The translations under genes were made by a program, and so were the position numbers. Shown here piece by piece: positions 43,092 to 52,713 of a stretch of 64,000 bases of DNA (positions are counted from its first letter, which is position 1; each line of letters starts with the position of its first letter). Source of the DNA: Alcanivorax hongdengensis A-11-3 (lineage in GTDB: Bacteria > Pseudomonadota > Gammaproteobacteria > Pseudomonadales > Alcanivoracaceae); NCBI RefSeq assembly GCF_000300995.1, contig NZ_AMRJ01000004.1:121073-185072 (forward strand), given 5' to 3'. A model generated the notes under the pieces. It ran no database searches. It was not told the origin of the DNA and saw nothing but the letters and a program-made list of their open reading frames with translations.

Positions 43092-43793
43092 ATGACTGCT
43101 GTGACGCCACCAAAGAGTGCCGAAAGTCATAGTCTTTCCACACTGAGCCGCCAACTGTCCTTCTGTTGCCGCCATCAGCTGCCACTCTCCGTGCTGGCCG
43201 TACACTTCTCCGAGCTACTCGGTCTGGCCGACGAGATCGGTATGGATCGCGTGGTGCAGCTTCGCCAGCTGATCAACCGCTTTATCGGCAAACACAAACG
43301 CCTTGAAGATGCGCCGGTTAGCTGGCATCAAGGCTACCTGATACTGACCCTGCCCGGTACCAGCGCCCGGGGTGCGGCAGCGGCGGCCCAACGCCTGCAG
43401 CAAAGTCTGCGCAAGCACGAGTTTGCGCTGGATGAGTACCACGTCTGCCTGCAACCGCGCATCGTCGTGCACTGCCGCGACCCGGAAAGCAAAGACACCC
43501 CGCGCGATCTGTTGACCACCGCCCTGGGCGTGCTGAAAACCGATGCCAGCAAGGCGCCGGTCATTCTCTCCGCCCGTGCCGAGAGCGCCAGTTCCGAGGA
43601 GGACCAGGCCGCCCGGCAATGCGAAGCCTCGCTGGCTCTGCAACTGGAGAAGCTGGTCAGCCAGAACAACCGTGACGATATCCTGCAAACACTGACGCCG
43701 GCCATGTCGCGCCTGGACGAAGGCCTGCGCCTGCAACTGGTAGACCTGCTACTGGAGGCGTCGCTGGCCCACTCAAGGCTTGCGAGCCAGTAA
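43092..43793 (+). CDS. Degenerate GGDEF-like protein
   Basis: 233 residues, soluble. The segment [23 protein letters not shown]...[60 protein letters not shown] follows the layout of a diguanylate cyclase domain, but the GGDEF active-site motif is replaced by HQGYL, so no cyclase activity is expected. It could act as an effector or structural domain; the C-terminal ~60 residues are helical. GGGGACG precedes the ATG. The 3' end overlaps convergent cmoB by 21 nt. The GGDEF relation is a weak-sequence inference. Confidence 0.5.
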   Translation: MTAVTPPKSAESHSLSTLSRQLSFCCRHQLPLSVLAVHFSELLGLADEIGMDRVVQLRQLINRFIGKHKRLEDAPVSWHQGYLILTLPGTSARGAAAAAQRLQQSLRKHEFALDEYHVCLQPRIVVHCRDPESKDTPRDLLTTALGVLKTDASKAPVILSARAESASSEEDQAARQCEASLALQLEKLVSQNNRDDILQTLTPAMSRLDEGLRLQLVDLLLEASLAHSRLASQ

Positions 43794-44744
43794 CACCGCC
43801 CGTCGCGGCGCCGGGTACCCCTCACAGGTGCGTGAGGGGTCCTGCGGATCCAGGAAATCGGGCAAGGACTGAAAGCGCATCCAGTCCGTAGCCCGCTGCT
43901 CCTGCACCGTGGTCTGGCTTTCATCCACGCAGCGCACGTCGGTAAAGCCGCAGCGTTGCAGCCAGAGTGTCAGCATGGCCACCGAAGGCAGGAAAAACAC
44001 ATTGCGCATTCTGGCGTAGCGGTCTTCCGGCATCAGCACGGTTTGCCCGTCACCTTCTACCACCAGGGTTTCCAGCACCAGCTCACCGCCGGGTGCCAGC
44101 GCCCCCTTCAGTTCCAGAATATGGTCCAGCGGCGAGCGGCGGTGATAGAGCACGCCCATGGAAAAAACCGTATCAAAGGCATCGGTCTGCGTCGGCAATT
44201 CTTCCATGCGCAGAGGCGCAAACCACACCGGCGCCTGGCCGGCATAGCGCTTTACCGCCAGATACTGCACCAGAAACAGGATGGTCGGGTCGATACCCAG
44301 TACGCTTTCTGCCCCGGCGGCAGCCATTCGCCAGCAGTGATAACCGCTGCCGCAGCCCACATCCAGCACCCGCCGCCCGGCCAAAGGCGCCAGATGCGGC
44401 GCCAGCCGCTGCCATTTCCAGTCCGAGCGCCACTCGGTATCCACCGCTACACCGAAGAAGTTGAACGGCCCCTTGCGCCAGGGAATCAGCCCTTGCAGTG
44501 ACTGGCGCACCGCATCGCTATCTTCGCTGCCAGGCTCACCCAGCTGCAGTGTGTCCCGGTCCAGCTGGCAGGGTGCCGGGCCGGCGGGCAGGGAATCCAG
44601 CGCCGCCAGCCAGCGCGGCAAATCACCATGGGGATGATCGACAAGCCGGTGGCGAGTCAGGGACAGCACCTGCTCGTGGTCTTGCGCCGTGAACAGCGAT
44701 CGCAGCGCCGGATCCAGGGCCGCCAGATAATCGTTCAGGGTCAT
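43773..44744 (-). CDS. cmoB: tRNA U34 carboxymethyltransferase
   Basis: 323 residues, the normal CmoB length. It uses carboxy-S-adenosylmethionine to make 5-carboxymethoxyuridine at the wobble base. Motifs: [43 protein letters not shown] (SAM pocket), [13 protein letters not shown] and [34 protein letters not shown]. Its ATG overlaps the cmoA stop (ATGA), the standard cmoAB arrangement. Confidence 0.97.
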   Translation of the reverse strand: MTLNDYLAALDPALRSLFTAQDHEQVLSLTRHRLVDHPHGDLPRWLAALDSLPAGPAPCQLDRDTLQLGEPGSEDSDAVRQSLQGLIPWRKGPFNFFGVAVDTEWRSDWKWQRLAPHLAPLAGRRVLDVGCGSGYHCWRMAAAGAESVLGIDPTILFLVQYLAVKRYAGQAPVWFAPLRMEELPTQTDAFDTVFSMGVLYHRRSPLDHILELKGALAPGGELVLETLVVEGDGQTVLMPEDRYARMRNVFFLPSVAMLTLWLQRCGFTDVRCVDESQTTVQEQRATDWMRFQSLPDFLDPQDPSRTCEGYPAPRRAVLLARKP

Positions 44745-45472
44745 CGCACCGCCATCAGGGACATGAAGTTGAAACAGCGGAACCAGACATGGATGTGCCG
44801 GTAACCGGCCTTCAGCAAGCGTTCGCGGTGCACGTCCAGCGTTTCCGCAATCAGCACGTTTTCCAGTGCCGAGCGTTTCTGGCTGATTTCCAGATCCGAG
44901 TAGCCGTTATTGCGCTTGAAGGCATGGTGCAGGTCGGTCTGCAGCTGATTTTCCGCCGCATCGGCAAAGGTGATTTTTTCCGACAGCACCAGAATCCCAC
45001 CCGGCACGGTGGCTTCGGCCAGACGGCGAATCAACGCATCGCGCCGGGCCGGCTCGATGAACTGCAGGGTGAAATTGAGCACCGCCATGGAGCAGGGCTC
45101 AAAGGCCATGGTCGATACATCGCCAAGCTGCAGACTGACCCGCTCACGCAGGCCCGCCTCTTCCAGCAAGGTCCCGGCCTGGCGAATCATGGCCTCGGAA
45201 TTGTCCACCGCAATCAGCGGACAGGCCCGGTCCCGGGTCAGTGCCGCCATGGCGGTGGTGGCCGCGCCCAATGAACAGCCCAGATCGTAAAGCACGGTAT
45301 CTGGCTGGGCATAACGGGCCGCCAGCACCCCGATCATGTCGATGATGGTGGGATAGCCCGGCACCGAGCGGCGAATCATGTCCGGAAAGACACGTACCAC
45401 GGTGTCATCAAAGGAGAAGCGCGCCACCTGATCATGGGCGGTGGCATAGATACGGTCCTGCTGGTCTGACAT
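44741..45472 (-). CDS. cmoA: Carboxy-S-adenosyl-L-methionine synthase
   Basis: 243 residues. Makes carboxy-SAM from SAM and prephenate for CmoB. Signatures: [68 protein letters not shown] and [36 protein letters not shown]. The ATG at 45470-45472 follows a weak ribosome site. Its promoter is predicted at 45532-45560. Confidence 0.97.
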   Translation of the reverse strand: MSDQQDRIYATAHDQVARFSFDDTVVRVFPDMIRRSVPGYPTIIDMIGVLAARYAQPDTVLYDLGCSLGAATTAMAALTRDRACPLIAVDNSEAMIRQAGTLLEEAGLRERVSLQLGDVSTMAFEPCSMAVLNFTLQFIEPARRDALIRRLAEATVPGGILVLSEKITFADAAENQLQTDLHHAFKRNNGYSDLEISQKRSALENVLIAETLDVHRERLLKAGYRHIHVWFRCFNFMSLMAVR

Positions 45473-45531
45473 AGGCAATCCGGAACAACGTCGGGGGGCA
45501 CCGTATGACAGCGGCGCACGGAACAGGGCGG

Positions 45532-45560
45532 ATTATACCCAGCCGGGCAGCAGGACCAAA
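45532..45560 (-). promoter_or_regulatory. Promoter of cmoAB
   Basis: On the minus strand TTTGGT (45555-45560), 17-nt spacer, perfect TATAAT (45532-45537); about 60 nt upstream of the cmoA start. Confidence 0.6.
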
Positions 45561-45588
45561 GGCCGGGCACGGGGCACGGCCTGGCGAC

Positions 45589-46038
45589 TTACTTGAGGCT
45601 CAAACGCAGGTTGGGATTGAAGTCCTCATCGGCCAGCGAATCCAGGTAATCACTGACAAAGGCCCGGGTTTCCCCGTCACCCTGCTCGGCCAGACGCTGC
45701 ATGGCCTGGCCCAGCGGCAGGTCCTGGCCCTGCAGCAGGACATGGGAGCGCTTCAGGCTCAGGCCCATGTCGATCACCGCATACTCCAGGTTTTCCGCCT
45801 GGTGCTGATCCACTACCCGGCTCAACAGGCTCTGGTTGCCGCCACAGGGCAGCGACAACAGCTCTTCACCGGACTTGAGCGGCATCCGGCCTTCTTCGAT
45901 CAACTGGTCAACCAGCACACCCAGTGCACTGTCCTGGCCAGCGGCAAGGCACAACTGATCGGTCAGGCCCTGATCCACGGGCTGGGCCTGAAGGGGCATG
46001 GCCATCGCGGCCAGCACGGCAAACATGACATAACGCAT
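45589..46038 (-). CDS. Small exported protein of unknown function
   Basis: 149 residues. Signal peptide MRYVMFAVLAAMAMPLQAQ; mature chain contains LCLAAGQDSALGVLVDQLI and LSLPCGGNQSLLSRVVDQHQ, giving two cysteines about 45 residues apart that may pair. The mature part is largely helical and acidic. GGGGGA lies 7 nt before the ATG (46036-46038). I do not recognise the family with certainty. It has its own promoter at 46068-46097. Confidence 0.7.
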   Translation of the reverse strand: MRYVMFAVLAAMAMPLQAQPVDQGLTDQLCLAAGQDSALGVLVDQLIEEGRMPLKSGEELLSLPCGGNQSLLSRVVDQHQAENLEYAVIDMGLSLKRSHVLLQGQDLPLGQAMQRLAEQGDGETRAFVSDYLDSLADEDFNPNLRLSLK

Positions 46039-46376
46039 AGGAAATCCCCCATTCACGGAACGGCCAGATTATAGGTAAGATTTGACCACTTAGTGAACAA
46101 AAATAATCCTTTTGCCCTACAAAAGTGACTACTGCGTCATTATTATAATGCCAAAATAATGTCATAAATCTGTCACCAACCGCTCGCACCCTTGCCGGAT
46201 GCCCTTGGCAGCCTGCCAACATAGCTGGCCCCGGGGCTGGAATGCTTTTTGCTTAAGGCATTGCTCAAGGCTTTGCCTGAGAACCGCGGGGCCCGCTGCC
46301 GCCTCTCCCAGGCTGGGAGCGCAAGCCGCGGGCACAGCAATGGTTGAAGACAGTCAATGTGGGGAGTGTAGTACAC
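46039..46376. other. Divergent intergenic region
   Basis: 338 bp between the exported protein and the membrane protein gene. Holds the minus-strand promoter (46068-46097); on the plus strand a TATAAT at 46144-46149 lacks a good -35. The remainder is GC-rich with no supported gene. Confidence 0.5.
46068..46097 (-). promoter_or_regulatory. Promoter of the exported-protein gene
   Basis: On the minus strand TTCACT (46092-46097), 18-nt spacer, TATAAT (46068-46073), about 30 nt before the start codon at 46038. Confidence 0.55.
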
Positions 46377-46682
46377 ATGCGCGAGACATCCGGCCCTCGT
46401 TCCACCCGACCCATGGTCGAAACCGGTACCGCCTGGGCACTGGTTGCCATGCTGGCGGGCATTACCATGATGACCCTGGACATTCGTCTGCAACTGGTGG
46501 GCATGCTGGCGTTCTTTGCCGGCGCCCTGGCCACGGTAGTGGGCTTTGCCTGGCGGGCGCTGCGTTATCGCCCCGGGGCGTTTGCCGACAGCCTGTTGCT
46601 GGCCGTCATGGCAGCCATCATGCTGGCGCAGCCGCTGCTGCCCGTGGGCCTTCAGGACACGCTGGAATACCTCAAACCCTGA
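46377..46682 (+). CDS. Small multi-pass membrane protein, unknown function
   Basis: 101 residues with three hydrophobic helices (GTAWALVAMLAGITMMTLDI, LVGMLAFFAGALATVVGFAW and ADSLLLAVMAAIMLAQPLL). GGGGAG precedes the ATG at 46377 by 10 nt. It overlaps the 3' end of the convergent sensor kinase gene by 11 bp. No family recognised. Confidence 0.65.
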   Translation: MRETSGPRSTRPMVETGTAWALVAMLAGITMMTLDIRLQLVGMLAFFAGALATVVGFAWRALRYRPGAFADSLLLAVMAAIMLAQPLLPVGLQDTLEYLKP

Positions 46683-49224
46683 GGTTCAGGTGTTCCTTGA
46701 GGGCCGCCTGCAGGCCACTCAGCGTCAATGGCTTGATCAGCTGGCCATCCATGCCGGCCTCACGGATCATTTTGCTGTGTTCCGGCAGGGCATGGGCACT
46801 GAGCGCCAGTATCACCACCGGCTCTCGCCCGGATGTGCGCTCCAGTGCACGGATCTCGCGGGCACAGGTGAAGCCGTCCATGTCCGGCATGTCCAGGTCC
46901 ATGAGTACCAGGCCAATGTCGCTGTTGTCGCGATACATGGCCAGCGCCGGGCGCCCGTCCTCGGCAATATCCACATTGCGGATGCCCAGCCGCTGCAGAT
47001 AGCCACGGGTGACCATCTGGTTGACCGGGTTGTCCTCGGCCACCAGCACCCGTAGCTGATCCAAGCGCTCCGAGGAAACCGTGTCGGTGACCAGCGGGAT
47101 GGAACCTGGCAGCTGACTGCCCAGCAGCTGTTGCAACTCGCTGACGGTGAGTACCGAGCGACGAATCAGGCGAATGCCCTCCGGAAGACCGGCAGGCGGT
47201 TCGCTGCGCATACCCGTCAGCATCAGTATCGGCATGTCCGGTTGCAAAACCCGGCAAAACGACAGGGCCTCCTGCAGGAATTCCGGCTCCGGCAGCCCAT
47301 TGATCAGCAGCACGGAGCAATCCTGTTTCTCCAGCTCGTCGGCCACCTCCTGCAGACGGTGTGCCACCCGGGCTTTCTCGAAACGTTCGTCATCCGCCAG
47401 CCAGTCCCCCAGGGTGCCCTGCACATCCCAGACCAGCGAATCCGGCGGAGGCTCGACCATCAGTGGCACCGCTTCCTCGCAAACCGGTAGCTGGATACTG
47501 AAGGAAAAACGGGCGCCGTGTCCCAGGGTGCTGCGTACCTGAATATCACCGCCCATCAGCATGACCAGCTCGCGGCTGATGGCCAGTCCCAGCCCGGTGC
47601 CACCAAAGCGCTTGGCGGTGGACGGTGAGGCCTGGCTGAACTGCTCGAACAGGCGGCTCTTTTCCTCGGCACTCAGGCCGATACCGGTATCGGTCACGGC
47701 AAAGGTCAGCAATGGCGCCTCGCCAGCGTGGCGCCGACAACTGAGCGAGAGTACCACCCGCCCATGGGGGGTGAATTTCACCGCGTTGCCCATCAGGTTG
47801 ATCAGGATCTGGCGCAGGCGAATCGGATCCCCCCGCACCCGGGCCGGCGTGGCCGGGTCCACGTTCACCAGAATCAGGGTGCCATTGTCGCTGGCCGGCA
47901 GATTGAACATGTGCGCGCACTCCACCATCAGCGCCACCAGATCAAACTCTTCCTGCTCCAGCTGCAGCTTGCCCGCTTCAATCTTAGCGAAATCCAGCAC
48001 ATCATTGATCAGCGCACTCAGGGTGCGCCCGGCACTTTCAATCAGGCCGATATATTCCTGTTGGCGCGGGGTGGGCTCGGTCTCGCGCAACAGCTCGGCC
48101 AGGCCGATCACCCCATTGAGCGGCGTGCGAATCTCGTGACTCATGCGCGCCAGAAACTGCCCCTTGGCATCACTTTCTGCCTTGGCCGTGATCACGCGGT
48201 AATTGGAGCGGTAGAACATTAGCGCCAGGCCCAGCACCACCATGTAAAGCAGTAACAGGCCAACCGCGATCAATACACTGGTGCGCAGGGCCTGCTGGTA
48301 ACCGGCCTCCAGCACCCGGTCCGCCAGGTCCACCAAGGTCTGGGACAGGTCCTCCAGGGATTTCAGGGACTGACCGCCCCGCTGGTAGGCGGTGCGCCAG
48401 GGCATGTCCACCTGGGGCGCCAGGATCAGCTCGTTCTGGGTCCAGTCCAGGTAGCTCTGCAACTCCCCCTGCACCAGCCGCCACTGTTGCTGCAACTGAA
48501 TCGCCCCGGTGCGCAGCACCAGCGCCTTGATCTCGCTGTCAATCAGGGGCAGCTCCGCATCCAGGCGTTGCCAGGCATTCTCCAGCCGGCGGGCATCGGT
48601 ATCACTGACATAACCGCCGCGTTGGCTGATATAGATGGCCACCGCCCGGATCAGCCCCACATCCTCACTGGCTTCGCGGAAAGAGCCCACCGCCAGCGAC
48701 ATGATCTCGTTGGGCAGCGCCTGCCCGACCGGGATATCCGAGACATACAGCACCGTGGACATGCTGTTGTAGAACCGCGAGGTGAATCGCTCCACATTCT
48801 GGAAGGGGCCGGCCACATCCTCGATGGGAATGCCGGTCTTGACGGTCAGATCCCGCCAGGTATTGCCGAGCACCGCGGCCTGGTCCACCAGCCCCGGTTC
48901 GCCACTGGCACGGATACCGTCGATGAAGAGTCGCAGGCGACTGTCCGCCTGGGAACGGCGCAGATCGAACTGTTCACGGATATCCTGGCTGTCGATGTGG
49001 ATCAATGCCGGCGACAGGTCGCGTACGTCCCCCAGGGGAGGCAGCACCTCCAGCCCCTTACCGAACAGGCGCACATCGTTTTGCATGCTGCGGTAGGCAT
49101 CCAGCACCGACAGCCGGTACTGGATCAGCAGCACCAGTATGATCACGAAGGGCACCGTCACCAGTGCCAGCAGCAACCCTACGGTTGCGCCGTTTCTTAT
49201 GCCATTATGTGACGGTCCTTTCAT
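46672..49224 (-). CDS. Hybrid sensor histidine kinase/response regulator
   Basis: 850 residues. Membrane helices at about 15-36 and 316-338 flank a ~270-residue helical periplasmic sensor region. HisKA has the phospho-His at 363 (ARMSHEIRTPLNGVIGLAELL). The ATPase domain has the N box NLMGNAVKFTP (478-487), DTGIGLS (512-518) and GGTGLGLAIS (541-550). A degenerate receiver-like domain (about 597-705) lacks the phospho-acceptor (VLLINGLPE). A C-terminal receiver is intact, with Asp776 (VLMDLDMPDMDG) and Lys831. No HPt domain follows, so phosphotransfer to an external HPt is likely. GGGAG lies before the ATG at 49222-49224. Input signal and partner are unknown. Confidence 0.93.
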   Translation of the reverse strand: MKGPSHNGIRNGATVGLLLALVTVPFVIILVLLIQYRLSVLDAYRSMQNDVRLFGKGLEVLPPLGDVRDLSPALIHIDSQDIREQFDLRRSQADSRLRLFIDGIRASGEPGLVDQAAVLGNTWRDLTVKTGIPIEDVAGPFQNVERFTSRFYNSMSTVLYVSDIPVGQALPNEIMSLAVGSFREASEDVGLIRAVAIYISQRGGYVSDTDARRLENAWQRLDAELPLIDSEIKALVLRTGAIQLQQQWRLVQGELQSYLDWTQNELILAPQVDMPWRTAYQRGGQSLKSLEDLSQTLVDLADRVLEAGYQQALRTSVLIAVGLLLLYMVVLGLALMFYRSNYRVITAKAESDAKGQFLARMSHEIRTPLNGVIGLAELLRETEPTPRQQEYIGLIESAGRTLSALINDVLDFAKIEAGKLQLEQEEFDLVALMVECAHMFNLPASDNGTLILVNVDPATPARVRGDPIRLRQILINLMGNAVKFTPHGRVVLSLSCRRHAGEAPLLTFAVTDTGIGLSAEEKSRLFEQFSQASPSTAKRFGGTGLGLAISRELVMLMGGDIQVRSTLGHGARFSFSIQLPVCEEAVPLMVEPPPDSLVWDVQGTLGDWLADDERFEKARVAHRLQEVADELEKQDCSVLLINGLPEPEFLQEALSFCRVLQPDMPILMLTGMRSEPPAGLPEGIRLIRRSVLTVSELQQLLGSQLPGSIPLVTDTVSSERLDQLRVLVAEDNPVNQMVTRGYLQRLGIRNVDIAEDGRPALAMYRDNSDIGLVLMDLDMPDMDGFTCAREIRALERTSGREPVVILALSAHALPEHSKMIREAGMDGQLIKPLTLSGLQAALKEHLNLRV

Positions 49225-49353
49225 TGACCACTCCCTCGGCGGGGTATGCTCAGTGTCTGCCATCCGGCGGATAAAAAACAAACACAACAACCCGTTCGAC
49301 CCGGGGCATGTCCCTGCCCTGCAACACCGGAAAAATGGGGTACACTCTGCACC

Positions 49354-50043
49354 ATGGCGCCTTCAATGACTGTAAAACTTTTTGTCACTTTCGTATCCCT
49401 GCTACTTCTCGTAGCGTGCCAGAACACGCCGCCAGATGCCTCGCAAAAAGCCCTTGAGCCGGTCAAGATCAAGACGTTCAAGGCCCAGAAGCTGGACCCC
49501 AAAAGCGACGATCTGCCCACCGAGGTCGGTCAGAACCCGGTGGAGCTGTCTCATTTTACCGCGCCCCGGCAACTGGCCGGGTTGCAATATGATGGCGAAA
49601 TCAGCTCTGACAGCATGCGCACTTTTCGCTATCACAACGACGATAACACCGAGCAGCTCAACCTGATGGTTTACGGCCTGCCCCCGGGCTGGCAACTGAT
49701 GACCCCGCAACGGGCGGTGGCCGGCAACTACGGCGAAGTGCGCCAGCGGCTGGTCAACCGGGCTCTGCAGAACAGCGCCAATGCCCTGACCATTGTCAGC
49801 GAACGGCTGATTGACCTGGAAGGCCACCCCACCGCCCAGGCCGAAATGCGCTGGGTGGAGGCCGGTCGCCCGATCGAGAATCGCGCCCTGCTGCTGACCC
49901 TGGTCGATGGCACCTACATCCGGGTGGCCAATGCCAGCTACAAGCAGAACAGCCGCTGGCTGCTGCAACAGACCAAGCGGGCCCTGGCCGAGTTCCGGGC
50001 GGCGCAGAACAACAACGATGACACCCGCCCCGCCGCGCACTGA
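49354..50043 (+). CDS. Lipoprotein of unknown function
   Basis: 229 residues. The lipobox is in MTVKLFVTFVSLLLLVACQN (Cys18 counting from the ATG at 49366; the frame also allows a start at 49354). The mature part is soluble (VELSHFTAPRQLAGLQYDGEISSDSMRTFRYHNDDNTEQLNLMVYGLPPGWQLMTPQRAVAGNYGEVRQRLVNRAL...) and ends in a helix. I do not recognise a named family. Divergent from the sensor kinase and 60 bp upstream of mnmC. Confidence 0.7.
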   Translation: MAPSMTVKLFVTFVSLLLLVACQNTPPDASQKALEPVKIKTFKAQKLDPKSDDLPTEVGQNPVELSHFTAPRQLAGLQYDGEISSDSMRTFRYHNDDNTEQLNLMVYGLPPGWQLMTPQRAVAGNYGEVRQRLVNRALQNSANALTIVSERLIDLEGHPTAQAEMRWVEAGRPIENRALLLTLVDGTYIRVANASYKQNSRWLLQQTKRALAEFRAAQNNNDDTRPAAH

Positions 50044-50103
50044 GCGACGGGCCACGGCGGGCGTGATACCCTGTGCGCCCCACAGGACTGCGCAATACCC
50101 GGC

Positions 50104-51969
50104 ATGACCGACACACCCTTTTCGCCCCTGACGCCGGCCCGCATCGACTGGCAGGCCCACACGCCGGTGGCCAGTGATTACGACGACCCCTATTTTTCCC
50201 GCCAGGACGGTGCCGCGGAAAGCAGCTACGTGTTCCTGCAGGGCAATCGCCTCACCGAGCGCTTTGCCAGCCTCGCCGATGGCGACCTCTTTGTCATTGG
50301 TGAAACCGGCTTTGGCACCGGGCTCAATTGCCTGCTGGCCGCCGCCTGTTTTCTGCAACAGGCCGGCGATGGCGCCCGCCTGCATCTGGTATCGGTGGAA
50401 AAACACCCGCTCTGCGCCGAGGATCTGCGGCGGGCCCTGGCCCACTGGCCACAACTGGCGGCCTTGAGCGATGCCCTGCTGGCCCAGTACCCGGCCCCGG
50501 CACCCGGCTTTCACCGTCTGCAGCTTCACCCGCGCGTCAGCCTGACCCTGCTTTACGGTGAAGCCGAAGCCCTCTGGCCCCTGTTCGACAGCCCGGTGGA
50601 TGCCTGGTTTCTGGACGGCTTTGCCCCCGCCTGCAACCCGGACATGTGGCAACCGGCCCTGTTTGCCCAGCTGGCACGGCTGAGCCGGCCGGGCACCACC
50701 CTGGCCACCTTTACCGCCGCCGGTTTTGTCCGGCGCGGCCTGATCGAGGCCGGCTTCACCATGCAAAAGCGCGACGGGTTCGGCCACAAGCGCCATATGC
50801 TGGTGGGCCACTGGCAACAGAGTCAGGCCCCGGCCCGGCAGAGCCGGCGGCAACAGGCCATTGTGGTGGGTGCCGGACTGGCCGGCGCCACCACCGCCCG
50901 GGCCCTGGCCGAACGCGGCTGGCAGGTCACCGTACTGGACCCGGCGGGTATTGCCAGCGGCGCCTCCGGCAATCTTGCCGGCGTGGTCTACAGCACACCC
51001 AGCGCCCACCTGACCGCCCAGAATCGCTTTTACCAGAACAGCTACAGTCAGGCGCTGCGCTGGTTTGCTCAGCATGGCTTCCCCCGACACCCGGATGAGG
51101 GGCGCCTCAACGGCGTGATTCAACATGCCGTGGACACGCGGCAATGGGACAAGCTCAGCCAGGCCATGGCCAGCGGCGTGTGGCCCGCATCCCTGCTGCG
51201 CCCGGCCGGCGATCAGGCCGTGGAGCTGGTGGGCGGCGGCTATATTCGCCCGGCGCGCTGGTGTGAATACCTGCTGGATCACCCGCACATTCGCCTGCGC
51301 CAGGAGCGCATCACCGCCCTGCAGGAAGGCCAGCCCGCCAGTGTAACCCTGGAAAACGGTGACAGCCTGTCCGCCAGCGCGGTGGTACTGTGCATCGCCG
51401 CCGCCAGCCTGCAACTGCCAGGGCTGCACTGGCTGCCGCTCAAACAGATTCGCGGCCAGGTCAGTTACTGCCGGGCCACCGAAGCCAGCGCCGGCTGGCA
51501 ACAGGCGCGCTGCCACGGCGGCTACCTGACACCGGCCCTGGACGGGCTGCATTGTGTCGGTGCCACCTTTGACCTGCACCAGCTGGAGCAGACACCGCAC
51601 GACGAAGACGACCGGCGCAACCTGGCCCAGCTGCAGGAATACCTGCCCACCCTCTGGCAGGAACTGGGCGGCGACGCTATCCAGGTGGCGGACCGGCGGG
51701 CTGCCATGCGCTGCCAGAGCATTGATTTTCTGCCCCTGTGCGGACCGCTGCCGGTGGCCAGCGAGCACCCCCACCGCGCCGCCGCCGGGCTTTATCTGAA
51801 CCTGGCCCATGGCAGCCGTGGCATTACCGGCACCCCCCTGTGCGCCGAGCTGCTCGCCGACCTCATCAGTGGCCTGCCACTGCCGGTAGACAAACCGTTA
51901 CTTGACGCTCTTGACCCGGCCCGGTTTATTGTCCGCAAACGCAAAAAACAACCGAGGTGGACGCCATGA
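50104..51969 (+). CDS. mnmC: Bifunctional tRNA wobble-uridine modification enzyme MnmC
   Basis: 621 residues, the fused form. The N-terminal methyltransferase (MnmC2) has DDPYFSRQDGAAESSYVFLQGNRL, GETGFGTGLNCLLAA and DAWFLDGFAPACNPDMW. The C-terminal FAD-dependent MnmC1 has IVVGAGLAGATTARALAERG (Rossmann FAD motif), SGASGNLAGVVYS and AAMRCQSIDFLPLCGPLP. Together they convert cmnm5(s2)U34 to mnm5(s2)U34 in tRNAs. The stop overlaps the MAPEG gene start (ATGA). Confidence 0.96.
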   Translation: MTDTPFSPLTPARIDWQAHTPVASDYDDPYFSRQDGAAESSYVFLQGNRLTERFASLADGDLFVIGETGFGTGLNCLLAAACFLQQAGDGARLHLVSVEKHPLCAEDLRRALAHWPQLAALSDALLAQYPAPAPGFHRLQLHPRVSLTLLYGEAEALWPLFDSPVDAWFLDGFAPACNPDMWQPALFAQLARLSRPGTTLATFTAAGFVRRGLIEAGFTMQKRDGFGHKRHMLVGHWQQSQAPARQSRRQQAIVVGAGLAGATTARALAERGWQVTVLDPAGIASGASGNLAGVVYSTPSAHLTAQNRFYQNSYSQALRWFAQHGFPRHPDEGRLNGVIQHAVDTRQWDKLSQAMASGVWPASLLRPAGDQAVELVGGGYIRPARWCEYLLDHPHIRLRQERITALQEGQPASVTLENGDSLSASAVVLCIAAASLQLPGLHWLPLKQIRGQVSYCRATEASAGWQQARCHGGYLTPALDGLHCVGATFDLHQLEQTPHDEDDRRNLAQLQEYLPTLWQELGGDAIQVADRRAAMRCQSIDFLPLCGPLPVASEHPHRAAAGLYLNLAHGSRGITGTPLCAELLADLISGLPLPVDKPLLDALDPARFIVRKRKKQPRWTP

Positions 51970-52367
51970 ACTTTCTCAACCTGCCAATTACCGCCCTCTA
52001 CGGCGGCCTTTGTGGTCTGCTGGTCATCCTGCTGGCCGCCAATGTGGTGCGCCACCGTCTGCGCAGCAAGGTTTCCCTGGGCGATGGGGGTCACCGCGAT
52101 CTGGGCCGGGCGATCCGCGCCCATGGCAATGCGGTGGAATACATTCCGCTGGCCCTGCTGTTGATGGCCCTGCTGGAAACCAACGGTGGCAGCGCCACGG
52201 CGTTACACACCTACGGCATCATTCTGGTCGCCGGCCGGCTGCTGCACGGCTTTGGCATGCTGGTACCCCGCGGCAGTGCCAACCTGCCCCGCCAGCTGGG
52301 CATTGTGGCGTCCTGGGCAGTCATTCTGGGCACCAGCGTGCAGTTGCTTTGGGGAAGAATCGGTTAG
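51966..52367 (+). CDS. MAPEG family membrane protein
   Basis: 133 residues, four membrane helices. LYGGLCGLLVILLAANVVRHRLRSKVSLGDGGHRDLGRAIRAHGNAVEYIPLALLLMALLETNGG is the MAPEG signature (RxxxRAHxNxxE), seen in glutathione- and eicosanoid-handling membrane enzymes. The family often appears in gammaproteobacteria as YecN-like proteins; substrate unknown. The ATG is inside the mnmC stop, so the gene is translationally coupled. Confidence 0.88.
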   Translation: MNFLNLPITALYGGLCGLLVILLAANVVRHRLRSKVSLGDGGHRDLGRAIRAHGNAVEYIPLALLLMALLETNGGSATALHTYGIILVAGRLLHGFGMLVPRGSANLPRQLGIVASWAVILGTSVQLLWGRIG

Positions 52368-52382
52368 GCGAGAGCCTGATTG

Positions 52383-52440
52383 TGTAGGAGCGTGCTTGCA
52401 CGCGAAGGGGCAAGTATTCGCGTGCAAACACGCTCCCACA
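52383..52440. repeat. REP-like inverted repeat, copy 3
   Basis: Begins TGTAGGAGCGTGCTTGCACG and ends CGTGCAAACACGCTCCCACA; the same family as 22233-22288 and 22305-22363. It lies in the convergent gap between the MAPEG and yheU genes. Confidence 0.85.
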
Positions 52441-52464
52441 GGGTCTGAAATTGGGGAAAGGTTG

Positions 52465-52713
52465 TCAGCCCGGGTGACGCTGATGCTGGTCGAACTGTTC
52501 GCGGGTCATGACGGTGACGGTTTCGGTGGCGCTATCGAACACCAGCAATGACTGGCCTTTGGTAAGCTGACGGCGCACCTGCTCCACCTTGGTGGCGGTG
52601 CTGATTTCCTGTTCACCGTAGTCGGTGCCGTCTCGGGTCACAAACTCCTGCAGCAGGTTATCCAGCGTGTCCGCCGCCAGCTCCTGCCAGGGAACGATCA
52701 CCACCTCGTCCAT
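52465..52713 (-). CDS. yheU: YheU family protein (UPF0270)
   Basis: 82 residues. VVIVPWQELAADTLDNLLQEFVTRDGTDYGEQEISTATKVEQVRRQLTKGQSLLVFDSATETVTVMTREQF aligns with E. coli YheU ([27 protein letters not shown]...). Function unknown. The ATG (52711-52713) shares a base with the stop of the upstream gene; GGAG lies 10 nt upstream. Confidence 0.9.
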   Translation of the reverse strand: MDEVVIVPWQELAADTLDNLLQEFVTRDGTDYGEQEISTATKVEQVRRQLTKGQSLLVFDSATETVTVMTREQFDQHQRHPG

